DNA from: Herbiconiux moechotypicola
GTDB lineage: Bacteria > Actinomycetota > Actinomycetes > Actinomycetales > Microbacteriaceae
NCBI RefSeq assembly: GCF_024979255.1
Contig: NZ_JANLCN010000012.1
Coordinates: 79,567-143,566, forward strand
Length of the DNA stretch: 64,000 bases
Direction: 5' to 3'
In this document: positions 23,301-31,595 of the stretch, in pieces
How the letters are laid out: each line of letters begins with the position of its first letter
Position numbering within the stretch: position 1 is the stretch's first letter
Program-made: the position numbers and the translations under genes
The notes under the pieces: generated by a model
Databases searched by the model: none
What the model was told of the DNA's origin: nothing
What the model saw: the letters and a program-made list of their open reading frames with translations, nothing else

Positions 23301-24959
23301 CTACCCGGGTTCACCGGGCGGATGCTGGACGGGGGCGAGCAGGCCGCCTGCCGCGACGGCGGGGAGTGAGAGCACGCGATAGCCGACGCTGTCGAAGAAC
23401 ACGGTGAGCCGGTCGTCGTCGACGCTGATGACCTCGCCCGGCCCCCACGCGCGATGGGTCACGCGCTGGGTCGCGTGGAATCCGGTTGCGTGGGGCGCGG
23501 CCTGGTGGCGGTAGGCGCTGCCGCTCTCGCAGGTGTCGCAGTTACCGCACGGTTCGGCGAGGTCGTCGCCGAAGTAGGCGAGCAGCACCTGGCGCCGGCA
23601 GCGCGTGGTCTCGGCGTAGGAGCGCATCATGGACAGGCGGGAGCGCTCGATCTGCTCCCGCTGCTCGGCGGCCGTCTCGACGGCGATGCGGGCTTCATCC
23701 GAGGTGAACACCCGCAGGGGCGTCACCCCCTCGTCGCGATCGGCGACGAACCCGGCATCGCTCAGAAGATTGACGATCGTGCCGACGGTGCGTGACGAGA
23801 GGCCGGCGAGCTTCGCCAGCTCGACGGCTTCATGTGGCCCGCCCGGGGCGAGGATCGCGAGGGCGAGTGTGTCGACGTCGTCGCCCGACGGGCTGCCCGA
23901 GGCGAAGAACTGCCGCACGCCGAGGTCGGTCTGACGGTAGTGCAGGGTGGCACGAGCGGGGAGCCCGTCGCGGCCCGCGCGCCCCACCTCCTGGTAGTAG
24001 GAGTCGAGCGAGTCGGTGATGTCGGCGTGCACGACGAAGCGCACGTCGGCCTTGTCGATACCCATGCCGAAGGCGGAGGTGGCGACCACCACGTCGAGCG
24101 AGCCGTCTTGGAATCGGCCGTGCACATCCTTGCGCTCTCGCGAGGGGAGGGCGCCGTGGTAGGCGGCGGCCCGGAGGCCGCGCTGTTCGGAGTCGGCCGC
24201 GAGCCGCTCGCTCTCGCCGCGGGTCGAGACGTAGACGAGCCCGGGGCGGGCGGCGGCGACGACCTCGTCGAGTACGGCGCGGTCTTGCTCGTGCGCACTC
24301 TCGTGGCGCTCGACCGCGAGGTGGATGTTGGGGCGGTCGAAGCCGCGCACGAACAGTGCCGGGTCGCGCATCCCGAGCCTGCGTACGATCTCGTCACGCA
24401 CGGGGGAGGAGCCGGTCGCGGTGAGCGCGAGCACCCGTGGATGACCGAGCCGGTCGATGACCGACCCGAGCCGCAGGTAGTCGGGCCTGAAGTCGTGGCC
24501 CCAAGCCGACACGCAGTGGGCCTCGTCGACCACCACCAGGCTGACACCGAGATCGCGGAGCTCGTCGATCACCTCATCCCGGGCGAGCTGTTCAGGGGCG
24601 AGGAAGAGGAATTCGGCCTCGCCCGAGGCGACCGCACTCCAGGCCGCCGTGTTGAGTCGGCGCGACTGCGATGAATTGACGGCCACCGCATCCTGAGCCC
24701 CCGTGTCGGCGGCGATGTGCCGCACCTGGTCGAGCTGCAGCGAGATGAGCGGGGAGACCACGAGCGTGGGGCCATCGAGCAGGTGACCGGCGATCTGGTA
24801 GATGGCCGACTTGCCGTAGCCGGTCGACATGACGGCGAGCACGTCGCGGCCGTCGGCCACGGCGGCGATCGCCTCCTCCTGGCCGGGGCGAAGGCTCGGC
24901 CAGCCGAACACGCGGAGTGCGACGTCGGCGATGCGCTCGCTCAGGGTCGGGTGCGTCAT
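23301..24959 (-). CDS. recQ: RecQ-family ATP-dependent DNA helicase
   Basis: A 552-residue superfamily 2 helicase. Motif I is STGYGKSAIYQ, motif II DEAHCVSAWGHDFRPDY, motif VI in the VGRAGRDGLPA stretch, and a Zn-binding region (CRRQVLLAYFGDDLAEPCGNCDTC, four Cys). The C-terminal HRDC domain is absent and replaced by a short domain, so it is a shorter RecQ variant. Function is unwinding of branched DNA in recombination and repair. Start ATG 24959 lies 13 bases after the stop of the membrane protein gene, suggesting one operon. Confidence 0.92.
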   Translation of the reverse strand: MTHPTLSERIADVALRVFGWPSLRPGQEEAIAAVADGRDVLAVMSTGYGKSAIYQIAGHLLDGPTLVVSPLISLQLDQVRHIAADTGAQDAVAVNSSQSRRLNTAAWSAVASGEAEFLFLAPEQLARDEVIDELRDLGVSLVVVDEAHCVSAWGHDFRPDYLRLGSVIDRLGHPRVLALTATGSSPVRDEIVRRLGMRDPALFVRGFDRPNIHLAVERHESAHEQDRAVLDEVVAAARPGLVYVSTRGESERLAADSEQRGLRAAAYHGALPSRERKDVHGRFQDGSLDVVVATSAFGMGIDKADVRFVVHADITDSLDSYYQEVGRAGRDGLPARATLHYRQTDLGVRQFFASGSPSGDDVDTLALAILAPGGPHEAVELAKLAGLSSRTVGTIVNLLSDAGFVADRDEGVTPLRVFTSDEARIAVETAAEQREQIERSRLSMMRSYAETTRCRRQVLLAYFGDDLAEPCGNCDTCESGSAYRHQAAPHATGFHATQRVTHRAWGPGEVISVDDDRLTVFFDSVGYRVLSLPAVAAGGLLAPVQHPPGEPG

Positions 24960-24972
24960 GTCACCGTGCGCT

Positions 24973-26055
24973 TCACGCTGCGGTCGGAACGCGACGCTTG
25001 CCGAGGATGGTCTTGCGCCCGGTGACGAAGCCCATGATGCGTTCGACGGGCCCGTCGCCGAGGAAGTACCACCACAGTGCGCCGACGGCGGGCACGCCGA
25101 CGACGATGGCCAGCGCGAGCAGCGGGTAGTTCACCAGGCCGAACTCGGGTGGGTACGGATGCGCCATCCACGCCACGACCGCGACCTGCAGCACGTAGAT
25201 GCTGAGGGCCAGGGTGCCGATGATGCGGAAGGGCACGAACACGGCGGAGACGACGGCGGCGAGGGGGTTGCGGGTGAGGGAGACGAGGAAGACGACCGCG
25301 ACGTAGACGGCGGCCACGAGACCGACGTCGTGGAGGGTGTCGGGGTAGGAGCCGGAGAAGTAGTCGAAGTCGCCACCGTAGCGCATGAGGATCGGGCGCA
25401 TGGCATAGGCGACCACACCGATCGCGAGCATGATCGGGAGCACGCGGTCGCGCGTGAACCCGTGGCGCAGCAGGACGACGCCCGCCAAGAAGAACGGGAG
25501 GAGATTGAGAACCCGGTAGTGGGGATTGGTGAGGAAGCTCTCGATGAGCAGCTTCGTTAGCGGGTCGGAGAAGTAGAGCCATGGCGCGACCGCCGCCGTG
25601 GTGGCCGAGACGATCGGTGCGCTCACGACCGCCAGCACGAGCGCGATGGCGGCGACCCAGCGGCTGCGCAGCAGGGCGATCGGCGCGCCCACGATGAGGG
25701 TGAAGCCCAGCGGGGCGAGCACGATCGCGATCCAGCTGCCCCAGGTGGCGAGCCACACGCCGAGCAGCACGAGGATGAGTCCGCGGGCGGTGTTCTGGGC
25801 GAGGTAGATCCAGGTGCCCTTCACGGTACGTGCCGCAGCGGGGGTGCGGCCGATGACGATGGCGGCCGAGATCCCCATCACGAGAGCGAACAGCGGTGAC
25901 GCCACGTCGTTGAGGGAGCTGCGGAGAAACTCGACGGCTCCCGGCCGGTTCGGCACCAGTGGAGCGGCGTGGGCGACGAGCATCGCGAAGATGGCGAAAC
26001 CGCGCAGCACGTCGGGCACGACGAGGCGGTCGCTGAGCGGATACCTCGGCCCCAT
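24973..26055 (-). CDS. Multi-pass membrane protein of the DUF418/DUF1624 acyltransferase-like type
   Basis: A 360-residue protein with nine or more hydrophobic segments. The start VPDVLRGFAIFAMLVAHAAPL resembles heparan-acetyltransferase-like and DUF418 proteins, with a His in the first membrane helix. Family members are thought to acylate surface glycans, but the substrate is unknown. I chose ATG 26055 (MGPRYP), preceded by GGGGG at 6 bases; ATG 26106 is an alternative. It lies upstream of recQ, and the pairing has no obvious functional logic. Confidence 0.75.
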   Translation of the reverse strand: MGPRYPLSDRLVVPDVLRGFAIFAMLVAHAAPLVPNRPGAVEFLRSSLNDVASPLFALVMGISAAIVIGRTPAAARTVKGTWIYLAQNTARGLILVLLGVWLATWGSWIAIVLAPLGFTLIVGAPIALLRSRWVAAIALVLAVVSAPIVSATTAAVAPWLYFSDPLTKLLIESFLTNPHYRVLNLLPFFLAGVVLLRHGFTRDRVLPIMLAIGVVAYAMRPILMRYGGDFDYFSGSYPDTLHDVGLVAAVYVAVVFLVSLTRNPLAAVVSAVFVPFRIIGTLALSIYVLQVAVVAWMAHPYPPEFGLVNYPLLALAIVVGVPAVGALWWYFLGDGPVERIMGFVTGRKTILGKRRVPTAA

Positions 26056-26152
26056 CTGAACCCCCTGCGTCTCCGTTGATCGTCTGGTGTCGATCATGTC
26101 CCCCATTCGGAGGGTTTAACGTCTTTGTAACACGCCGTTCGTGCTTCAAGCG

Positions 26153-26158
26153 TATCGT
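26153..26158 (+). promoter_or_regulatory. Candidate -10 (TATCGT) for a leaderless small membrane protein
   Basis: TATCGT followed by 7 bases (CGGGGCC) and the ATG at 26166, with no ribosome-binding site. Confidence 0.35.
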
Positions 26159-26165
26159 CGGGGCC

Positions 26166-26339
26166 ATGGTTTCGACGACGAGGCGTCGTCCGGGGCGACG
26201 CCATGAAGACAGGTTCTACACGAACGCCAACGCGCAGCGCTCGAAGCGTCTCGCGGTGGCGGGGCTCCTCGGCGGGCTCGGCATCGTGGCCATCGGGCTC
26301 ACCTGGGTCGCCATGCTCGGCGATCATCTGGTGATCTGA
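26166..26339 (+). CDS. 57-residue small membrane protein
   Basis: The N-terminal 28 residues are strongly basic (STTRRRPGRRHEDR), followed by a single membrane segment (LAVAGLLGGLGIVAIGLTWVAML). It is probably leaderless (see TATCGT at 26153). It is divergent from the acyltransferase-like gene and convergent with the signal peptidase gene. No function assigned. Confidence 0.6.
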   Translation: MVSTTRRRPGRRHEDRFYTNANAQRSKRLAVAGLLGGLGIVAIGLTWVAMLGDHLVI

Positions 26340-26356
26340 GCACAGCGTGATCTGAC

Positions 26357-27076
26357 TCAGACGCTTCCGAATCTCCCGAACGGGAAGACGATCTGGAAGA
26401 CCCGGCCGACGACGCCGGAGCTGTCGACCAACCTGACGCACGCATCCGTGGTCTCTGGTGCGCCGCGACACAGCGCGATCGAGTCGCTCGAGGCCGAGCG
26501 GTGGTCGCCGAGCACGAAGTACCCACCCTCGGGCACGGTGTACTCGCCGAAGCACCGCAGCGATGCCGGTGTGGTGTCGCAGTCGAGCGCGCCGAGTTCG
26601 AAGGGGAGGTTCTCGAAGACGTACGGTTCGTCGAGTGGCTCTCCGTCGACGAGCACACGGCCCTCGGCGTCGCAGCACGACACGGTCTGACCGGGCCCGG
26701 CGATCACCCGCTTCACGAGGGTGTGCTGATCGGACGGCCCGATTCCCACGATGCCGCCGAGCCACTTCACCGCGGCCTTCAGAGGGTTCGTCTCGGGTGC
26801 CGTTTCGCCATCCCACGCCTCGGTCGCGTTGAAGACGATCACGTCGCCGCTCGTGGGCTCTGAGCCGAGGTAGGCGAGACGGTTGACGAGGATGCGGTCG
26901 CCGATGTCGAGGGTGTTCTCCATCGAGCCCGAGGGCACGTAGTAGAGACGCACGAGGAAGGTCTGGATGAGCGCGAGCACCACGAAGGCCGCCACGAGGT
27001 TCACGAACGGGTTGCGGGCGAGCCGGCGCACGAGCGACGGGCGGGGGGTGGTCGGCGGGCTGTCACTCCCCGACAT
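26357..27076 (-). CDS. lepB: Type I signal peptidase
   Basis: A 239-residue membrane peptidase that removes Sec and Tat signal peptides. One N-terminal anchor (FVNLVAAFVVLALIQTFLV), then the catalytic Ser51 in YVPSGSMENTL and Lys122 in LVKRVIAGPG; the GDHR box (FVLGDHRSASSDS) is present. Start ATG 27076 overlaps the upstream kinase-like gene by 14 bases. It is the last gene of a minus-strand operon with wzc-like, phosphatase and pyruvyltransferase genes, so it may be dedicated to exported products of this locus. Confidence 0.93.
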   Translation of the reverse strand: MSGSDSPPTTPRPSLVRRLARNPFVNLVAAFVVLALIQTFLVRLYYVPSGSMENTLDIGDRILVNRLAYLGSEPTSGDVIVFNATEAWDGETAPETNPLKAAVKWLGGIVGIGPSDQHTLVKRVIAGPGQTVSCCDAEGRVLVDGEPLDEPYVFENLPFELGALDCDTTPASLRCFGEYTVPEGGYFVLGDHRSASSDSIALCRGAPETTDACVRLVDSSGVVGRVFQIVFPFGRFGSV

Positions 27077-28151
27077 GCACGAGTCCAGCCACGAGAAGCG
27101 CGTCGAGTGCCGCCTGCACGAGAACTTGGGGGTCTTCACCCTCCGGCCGGCCGTGGCGGGCGACGACCGCGTCAACGACCTGAGCCGCGCTCGACGGGGT
27201 GGCGAGCGCATCCCAGACGGCGGGCCCGATGCCGTCGAGCACGTGGACGTGTCGGCCGTGCAGCACCACGTACTCCGCGCCGATCTGCAGTTGGTCGAGG
27301 GGGAGCACGCGGAGGTACTCGCCCGCTGAGGGCGCCTCGGCGTGCGTTGATGGAGGGACGACACTCCACCCTTCGATGGCGGCCGGCCTCTCGAGCAGCG
27401 TCGGCACGACGGTGGCGACGGTGTCTGCCTCGCTGTATCGCAGCGCGCAGATGCCCCCGATCGCGTCGATCAGTGCCGCGAGCCGCTGCAAGGGCCGGGG
27501 AAGCTCGGGAAGGTAGCTCAGCTCCGGCACCATGGAGACGAGTGCCTCCCGCATCGGAACGGCGCTGACCTGCGGCTCCTGCACGTGCTCGGCGACGCGG
27601 TCCAGCAGCACGACCGCGCCGATCGACAGTGGGGCATCTGGCAGGGGGAGGAGACCGAGCGATTCGGGCGCGACCTGCGACTTGCGACCCGGGTTCGACG
27701 GGTCGTCGATGATGGAGAGCGGCTTTCGGTAGGGGTAGACGGTGCCGTCTTCACCGATGCCGACGGTCTCGTCGGTGACATAGCCGAAGTGCTGTGCCAC
27801 GTTCTTGGCGAGCGTGGTCTTGCCTCGCCCGGAGGGACCGACGAACGCGACCACGCGCCCGTCGTCGGCCGCCACTCCGCACGCGTGCAGCATGACGAGC
27901 TCGCTCTTACGCAGCTCGATGGCCGCGAGGGTCACGCGTGTCGAGAGCGCGGCGGCGAGGGAGTGCAGATCGGGCGCCGACACGTCGAAGCCACCCTGGG
28001 TCGTCAACCCGACGGAGAGCATGACATCGGCGTGCGCCGTGCTCACGCTGTCGTTCCACAGGCGGGCGACCGTGTCGAGATCGTCTCCGAGTGCTGAGGC
28101 GGCCAGCCCCACGGTCGCGCCCAGGGCGTCCACCCGAACGTCGCCAGTCAT
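27063..28151 (-). CDS. HPr-kinase-like P-loop protein fused to a C-terminal PqqD-like domain
   Basis: A 362-residue protein. Residues about 75-200 carry a P-loop GPSGRGKTT (residues 105-112) in the setting HACGVAADDGRVVAFVGPSG, as in HPr Ser kinase/phosphorylase-like proteins. The last about 85 residues (HVHVLDGIGPAVWDALATP onward) resemble PqqD, a peptide-binding module. Such kinase and PqqD pairs are known from lasso-peptide and related loci, usually as separate genes. Two starts are plausible: ATG 28151 with TATCGT 6 bases upstream (leaderless, chosen) and ATG 28169. No precursor peptide is seen nearby. Confidence 0.72.
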   Translation of the reverse strand: MTGDVRVDALGATVGLAASALGDDLDTVARLWNDSVSTAHADVMLSVGLTTQGGFDVSAPDLHSLAAALSTRVTLAAIELRKSELVMLHACGVAADDGRVVAFVGPSGRGKTTLAKNVAQHFGYVTDETVGIGEDGTVYPYRKPLSIIDDPSNPGRKSQVAPESLGLLPLPDAPLSIGAVVLLDRVAEHVQEPQVSAVPMREALVSMVPELSYLPELPRPLQRLAALIDAIGGICALRYSEADTVATVVPTLLERPAAIEGWSVVPPSTHAEAPSAGEYLRVLPLDQLQIGAEYVVLHGRHVHVLDGIGPAVWDALATPSSAAQVVDAVVARHGRPEGEDPQVLVQAALDALLVAGLVHVGE

Positions 28152-28157
28152 CGTCAC

Positions 28158-28163
28158 ACGATA
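28158..28163 (-). promoter_or_regulatory. Candidate -10 (TATCGT) for the kinase-PqqD gene
   Basis: On the minus strand TATCGT is followed by GTGACG (6 bases) and the ATG at 28151, inside the operon between the pyruvyltransferase and kinase genes. It may give an internal leaderless start. Confidence 0.3.
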
Positions 28164-28230
28164 TCGCATGACGTCGACCGCCCGACCCCGTTCACCGTGA
28201 GCCACGTAGTGGGCTCGTCCAGTGTGGGGA

Positions 28231-29037
28231 TCAGCCGCCGTCCACCGGACCTTTCGACCACAGATCACGCGGAAACGCGGCGATGAGAGCCTCAGAGTCC
28301 CAACTCACGGGAAGCGGCTCGCCGCCCATCTCGAGTGCTGAATCGATGCTCTCGGCCACGGAAAAGTCTTCGCGACCGGTTCCGGCATAGTAATCCTGAT
28401 ACTTGAAGAGCGGCTCTGTCGTCGAGCGCACGAGCCGCGCTGGGACTCCGAAGCTCTCGGCGACGATGACACCATGCAGTGAGCTGCCGACGACGAACTC
28501 GGCCGATGCGATTCGCTTGAGGACGGACCACACCTCGTTCGTGGGATTCACGACGTCACGCCGCGATTTGACCTGACGGAAGTCGTGGAGATTCGGCACC
28601 ACAAGATGATCTGCTTCCAGTGCGTCAGATCGTAAGGTCGCTCGATCCCACAGATGACCGACGAGAAGGCCTGGATCGCCGAAGACGGGAGGAGCGTCGA
28701 TGCCTCGCTCCTGCAGGTAGGACCGTGTGAGAGGCCCGCGGACAGCGCGAACGTCGAGAGCGGTCGCCGGGAGCGTCTCGGTGATGGATTTCCCGTTGAC
28801 CCCTGTACCCCACACGGTGTCGCCAGTCCTGGCCATTCTCATGATGGAACCTACCGAGACGAGCCGGCGTTCGTCAGAAGGCTCTTCGAGATGTTCCCTG
28901 GCGACGAGCTCGGCGACGATCAGTGGTCCGAGTAGATCACCGAAATTGTCGACCCGCTTCCGGAGTGGAACCCAGCGACCCAGCTTGCCCGACACCACGG
29001 GACGAGAAGGATTCCAATGCACCACTTCGACACTCAT
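28231..29037 (-). CDS. Polysaccharide pyruvyl transferase family protein
   Basis: A 268-residue protein with the pattern of pyruvyl ketal transferases (CsaB/GumL-like): NFGDLLGP near the start, VWGTGVNG, VRGPLTRSYL, FGDPGLL and SSLHGVIVAESFG. It would add pyruvate from phosphoenolpyruvate to a sugar of the exopolysaccharide. Start ATG 29037 follows GGGAGGGGG. It lies 80 bases upstream of the kinase-PqqD gene. Confidence 0.88.
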   Translation of the reverse strand: MSVEVVHWNPSRPVVSGKLGRWVPLRKRVDNFGDLLGPLIVAELVAREHLEEPSDERRLVSVGSIMRMARTGDTVWGTGVNGKSITETLPATALDVRAVRGPLTRSYLQERGIDAPPVFGDPGLLVGHLWDRATLRSDALEADHLVVPNLHDFRQVKSRRDVVNPTNEVWSVLKRIASAEFVVGSSLHGVIVAESFGVPARLVRSTTEPLFKYQDYYAGTGREDFSVAESIDSALEMGGEPLPVSWDSEALIAAFPRDLWSKGPVDGG

Positions 29038-29102
29038 GAAACCCCCTCCCAGGCCGGTTCCTCCGGCTGACCACCGCGCTCAGAATAGCTGACCTGGACG
29101 CC

Positions 29103-29711
29103 CTACCTCGTTCGGCCGGATCCAATCAGTGAGCCGGAGAGTTCCGAGACGAGCATCTCGATGCGCTGCCCGACGGCTTCGTGGGTTGCCGCAGATCGGC
29201 GATAAGGGTCGATCACATCGTCTTGCTCACCAAGCGTCACCAGAGGCCGACTCCTTGAAGCATCCATCGATACATCGAAGAGATCGCGCCCCTCGTTGAG
29301 CCCCGTCACCTGGAGCGGGTGCTCCTTCATCAGACGCACAATCTCAACAAGCGTGAAAGTGCGCCTCATGGCAACCGGAAACTCCTGTGTCAGCTCGTCA
29401 CGCTGGGCACGCGTCAGTGTCAGGAACATGGAGCCAGAGCGTGCCAAATCAGAGCCAAGCTGTCTAGCGTGATGTGTCGGGTCGAGTCCGTTTCGCTCGG
29501 CGATCGCAGCCGGAATGGCATCCATCGCCCCGCCGACCACAGCGTGGAGGCCCGCACTCGTCACGAGAGGGTCGACGGCGCCCGCGTCGGCCAACCTCTT
29601 CCGCATGAGCTTCTCTGCGAGCGGTGATCGGCAAATGTTGCCCGTGCACACGAAGACGAGTACCGATGGGCCCGATGGCTTGCTCGGTGGCCCGAAGAGG
29701 TCGCCCAGCAC
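29103..29711 (-). CDS. Low-molecular-weight protein-tyrosine phosphatase
   Basis: A 202-residue phosphatase. Active site VCTGNICRSPLAE (Cys and Arg of CX5R) and the DPYRRS acid motif near the C terminus are present. The GTG start follows the TGA of the wzc-like kinase directly (zero gap), with AAGGAC before it. It should dephosphorylate the tyrosine kinase encoded just upstream and so set chain length or export. A second phosphatase of this family is at 33935-34534. Confidence 0.92.
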   Translation of the reverse strand: MLGDLFGPPSKPSGPSVLVFVCTGNICRSPLAEKLMRKRLADAGAVDPLVTSAGLHAVVGGAMDAIPAAIAERNGLDPTHHARQLGSDLARSGSMFLTLTRAQRDELTQEFPVAMRRTFTLVEIVRLMKEHPLQVTGLNEGRDLFDVSMDASRSRPLVTLGEQDDVIDPYRRSAATHEAVGQRIEMLVSELSGSLIGSGRTR

Positions 29712-31367
29712 TCAGGAGTCCTTCGCCCGTGCACGCAACTCACGTCGCGTCATCGCCCCGGCGTTACTTGTCGTAACGGTCGAATCGGTTCGAGCCTCAG
29801 ACGGTGCCAGATCCCCGAGATCGGTTCCCGTGATGATTTCCTGGAATTGGCGGTCGTCGTCGTGAGACGAACGACTGGTCGAACTCACTGTCGACGCCTC
29901 TTGGGTTGCACCCCGTGCTTCCGCCCCGGAATCCGTCTCGGGCGGCTCGTTGCTCTCGGGCCCGTCGTCTGGCCGGCTCCTGTAGTCTCCCCGATAGCCG
30001 TAGTAGCCGTACGAGGAGCCCGGACCGCGGCGCGGGACGCGGTTCAGGATCACACCGAGGCACCGGCCATTTGCGCGTTGGAGGTTCTGAAGCGCCTTCG
30101 AGAGAGCTTCGAAGGTGGTCTTCCCGACGCTGGCAACCACGAGCGCGCCATCCGTGTTGTGACTGAGGATCGCGGCATCGGTCACGGGGATGAGTGGAGG
30201 GGCGTCGATGAGCACGATCGCATGTTCGGAGAGTTCTTCGACCAGCGCGTGCATGCGTTCCGATCCCAGTAGTTCGCTCGGGTTCGGAGGGGTCTTGCCT
30301 GCCGCCATGATCAGCAGGCGACCGGACGAGCCCCACGGCTGGAGAACGTCGACCGCGTCTGAGCGGCCCGCCAGCACGTCGGTGAGGCCGGCTCCACCCA
30401 CGAGATTGAACGTACGAGAGACCGTGGGGCGTCTGAGGTCCGCGTCGACAAGGATCACCGGCTGTCCGCCCGCCGCGAGAACGATGGCGAGGTTCGCAAT
30501 GGTCGTCGATTTGCCATCACCCGGCAGGGGGCTCGTGACGACGATCACGCGAGGTGGGTTGTCCACGTCCATGAACTGGAGATTCGTGCGGAGTTCTCTA
30601 AGGGCCTCGGCCACGGCGACGTCATCGTCGGCCAGCATCGCGTAATCGGTGGAACCGTCGATGGTGACCAATCGGTCTTCATCGGTGAAGCGGCGGTCGA
30701 TAGGTATGGTTCCCACGACGGCCACTCCGGATTCGCGCTCGACCGATGCAGAATCACGGATGCGGCGATCCAGGGTGTGTCTGATGAATGCATAGGCGAG
30801 GCCGAGGATCGCACCGATACCCAGACCCACCGCGATGGCAAGGCGGGTGTTAGGAGACGTGGGATTCGACGGGAGCACGGCCGAGTCGAGCGGTATAAGT
30901 TGCACAACGCTCGTGGAGCCGTCGCCTGCACCCTCAATCGTCGAGATCTGCTGAGCGATTCCGCGCAACCACGCCTCAGCAAGGTCACGAGCCTCGCTCG
31001 GACTCGGCCCTTCCGCGGTCACCTTGATCAGCACGGTGTCCGTCGGGTTTGATACGACGATCCGACTCACCAGAGCTTCGGGACTGGTGTTCGTCAGGCC
31101 CAAGTCGTCGATTGCGAACTGTGCGACAGCTCGGGAGGTGCCCACATCGATGTACGACCGCACCTTCGACTGCGCGAGGTTGTCACCCACGAGTGCGTTT
31201 CCCGTGTCGGAGTTGCTGCCCGCTGATACGTAGCCGCTCGAATCCGCCTGGTAGACCTTCGGCTGGAGGAGGGTCCAGCCGAACGCGGCGACTCCGCCGA
31301 TGAGAGTGATGAGGACGATGGCGACCCAATGCGCCCGGAGCACCGGCAGGTAGGCGCGTAACTCCAT
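29712..31367 (-). CDS. Wzc-like chain-length regulator and BY-type tyrosine kinase (copy 1)
   Basis: A 551-residue polysaccharide co-polymerase. Two membrane helices flank an extracellular Wzz domain (residues about 20-190). The cytoplasmic kinase has Walker A SPLPGDGKSTT, Walker A' VDADLRRP and Walker B LIDAPPL. A tyrosine cluster (SSYGYYGYRGDYRSRP) follows, then an unusual Ser/Thr/Glu-rich tail of about 90 residues that is missing in copy 2 (49305-50723). Start ATG 31367 follows GAGGGATC. It heads the minus-strand operon to lepB. Confidence 0.94.
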   Translation of the reverse strand: MELRAYLPVLRAHWVAIVLITLIGGVAAFGWTLLQPKVYQADSSGYVSAGSNSDTGNALVGDNLAQSKVRSYIDVGTSRAVAQFAIDDLGLTNTSPEALVSRIVVSNPTDTVLIKVTAEGPSPSEARDLAEAWLRGIAQQISTIEGAGDGSTSVVQLIPLDSAVLPSNPTSPNTRLAIAVGLGIGAILGLAYAFIRHTLDRRIRDSASVERESGVAVVGTIPIDRRFTDEDRLVTIDGSTDYAMLADDDVAVAEALRELRTNLQFMDVDNPPRVIVVTSPLPGDGKSTTIANLAIVLAAGGQPVILVDADLRRPTVSRTFNLVGGAGLTDVLAGRSDAVDVLQPWGSSGRLLIMAAGKTPPNPSELLGSERMHALVEELSEHAIVLIDAPPLIPVTDAAILSHNTDGALVVASVGKTTFEALSKALQNLQRANGRCLGVILNRVPRRGPGSSYGYYGYRGDYRSRPDDGPESNEPPETDSGAEARGATQEASTVSSTSRSSHDDDRQFQEIITGTDLGDLAPSEARTDSTVTTSNAGAMTRRELRARAKDS

Positions 31368-31439
31368 CTGATCCCTCTAATCTCTTCGCGGGACATCAAC
31401 GTCATGTCGGTCGATTCGGCGATCCACTCGATCCGACCC

Positions 31440-31445
31440 ATTGTA
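31440..31445 (-). promoter_or_regulatory. Candidate -10 (TACAAT) for the wzc-like operon
   Basis: TACAAT on the minus strand, about 73 bases before ATG 31367, in the divergent promoter region. Confidence 0.35.
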
Positions 31446-31530
31446 GGTGGCAACGACGTCGTCCATCATCCTCAGTCAGTGGCTCCCGAGGCTCGACATC
31501 GCCGAGCCGGGAGGGCGCGAGCGGGCAAAC

Positions 31531-31536
31531 TATAGT
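31531..31536 (+). promoter_or_regulatory. Candidate -10 (TATAGT) for the acyltransferase operon
   Basis: TATAGT in the same divergent region, about 60 bases before GTG 31596. It is AT-rich against its surroundings. Confidence 0.4.
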
Positions 31537-31595
31537 TAAGCCCGGGTCGGGCGCGGGAGGTGCGCTCGGATGGATGGCGGTCGGAGGGGCGTTTG

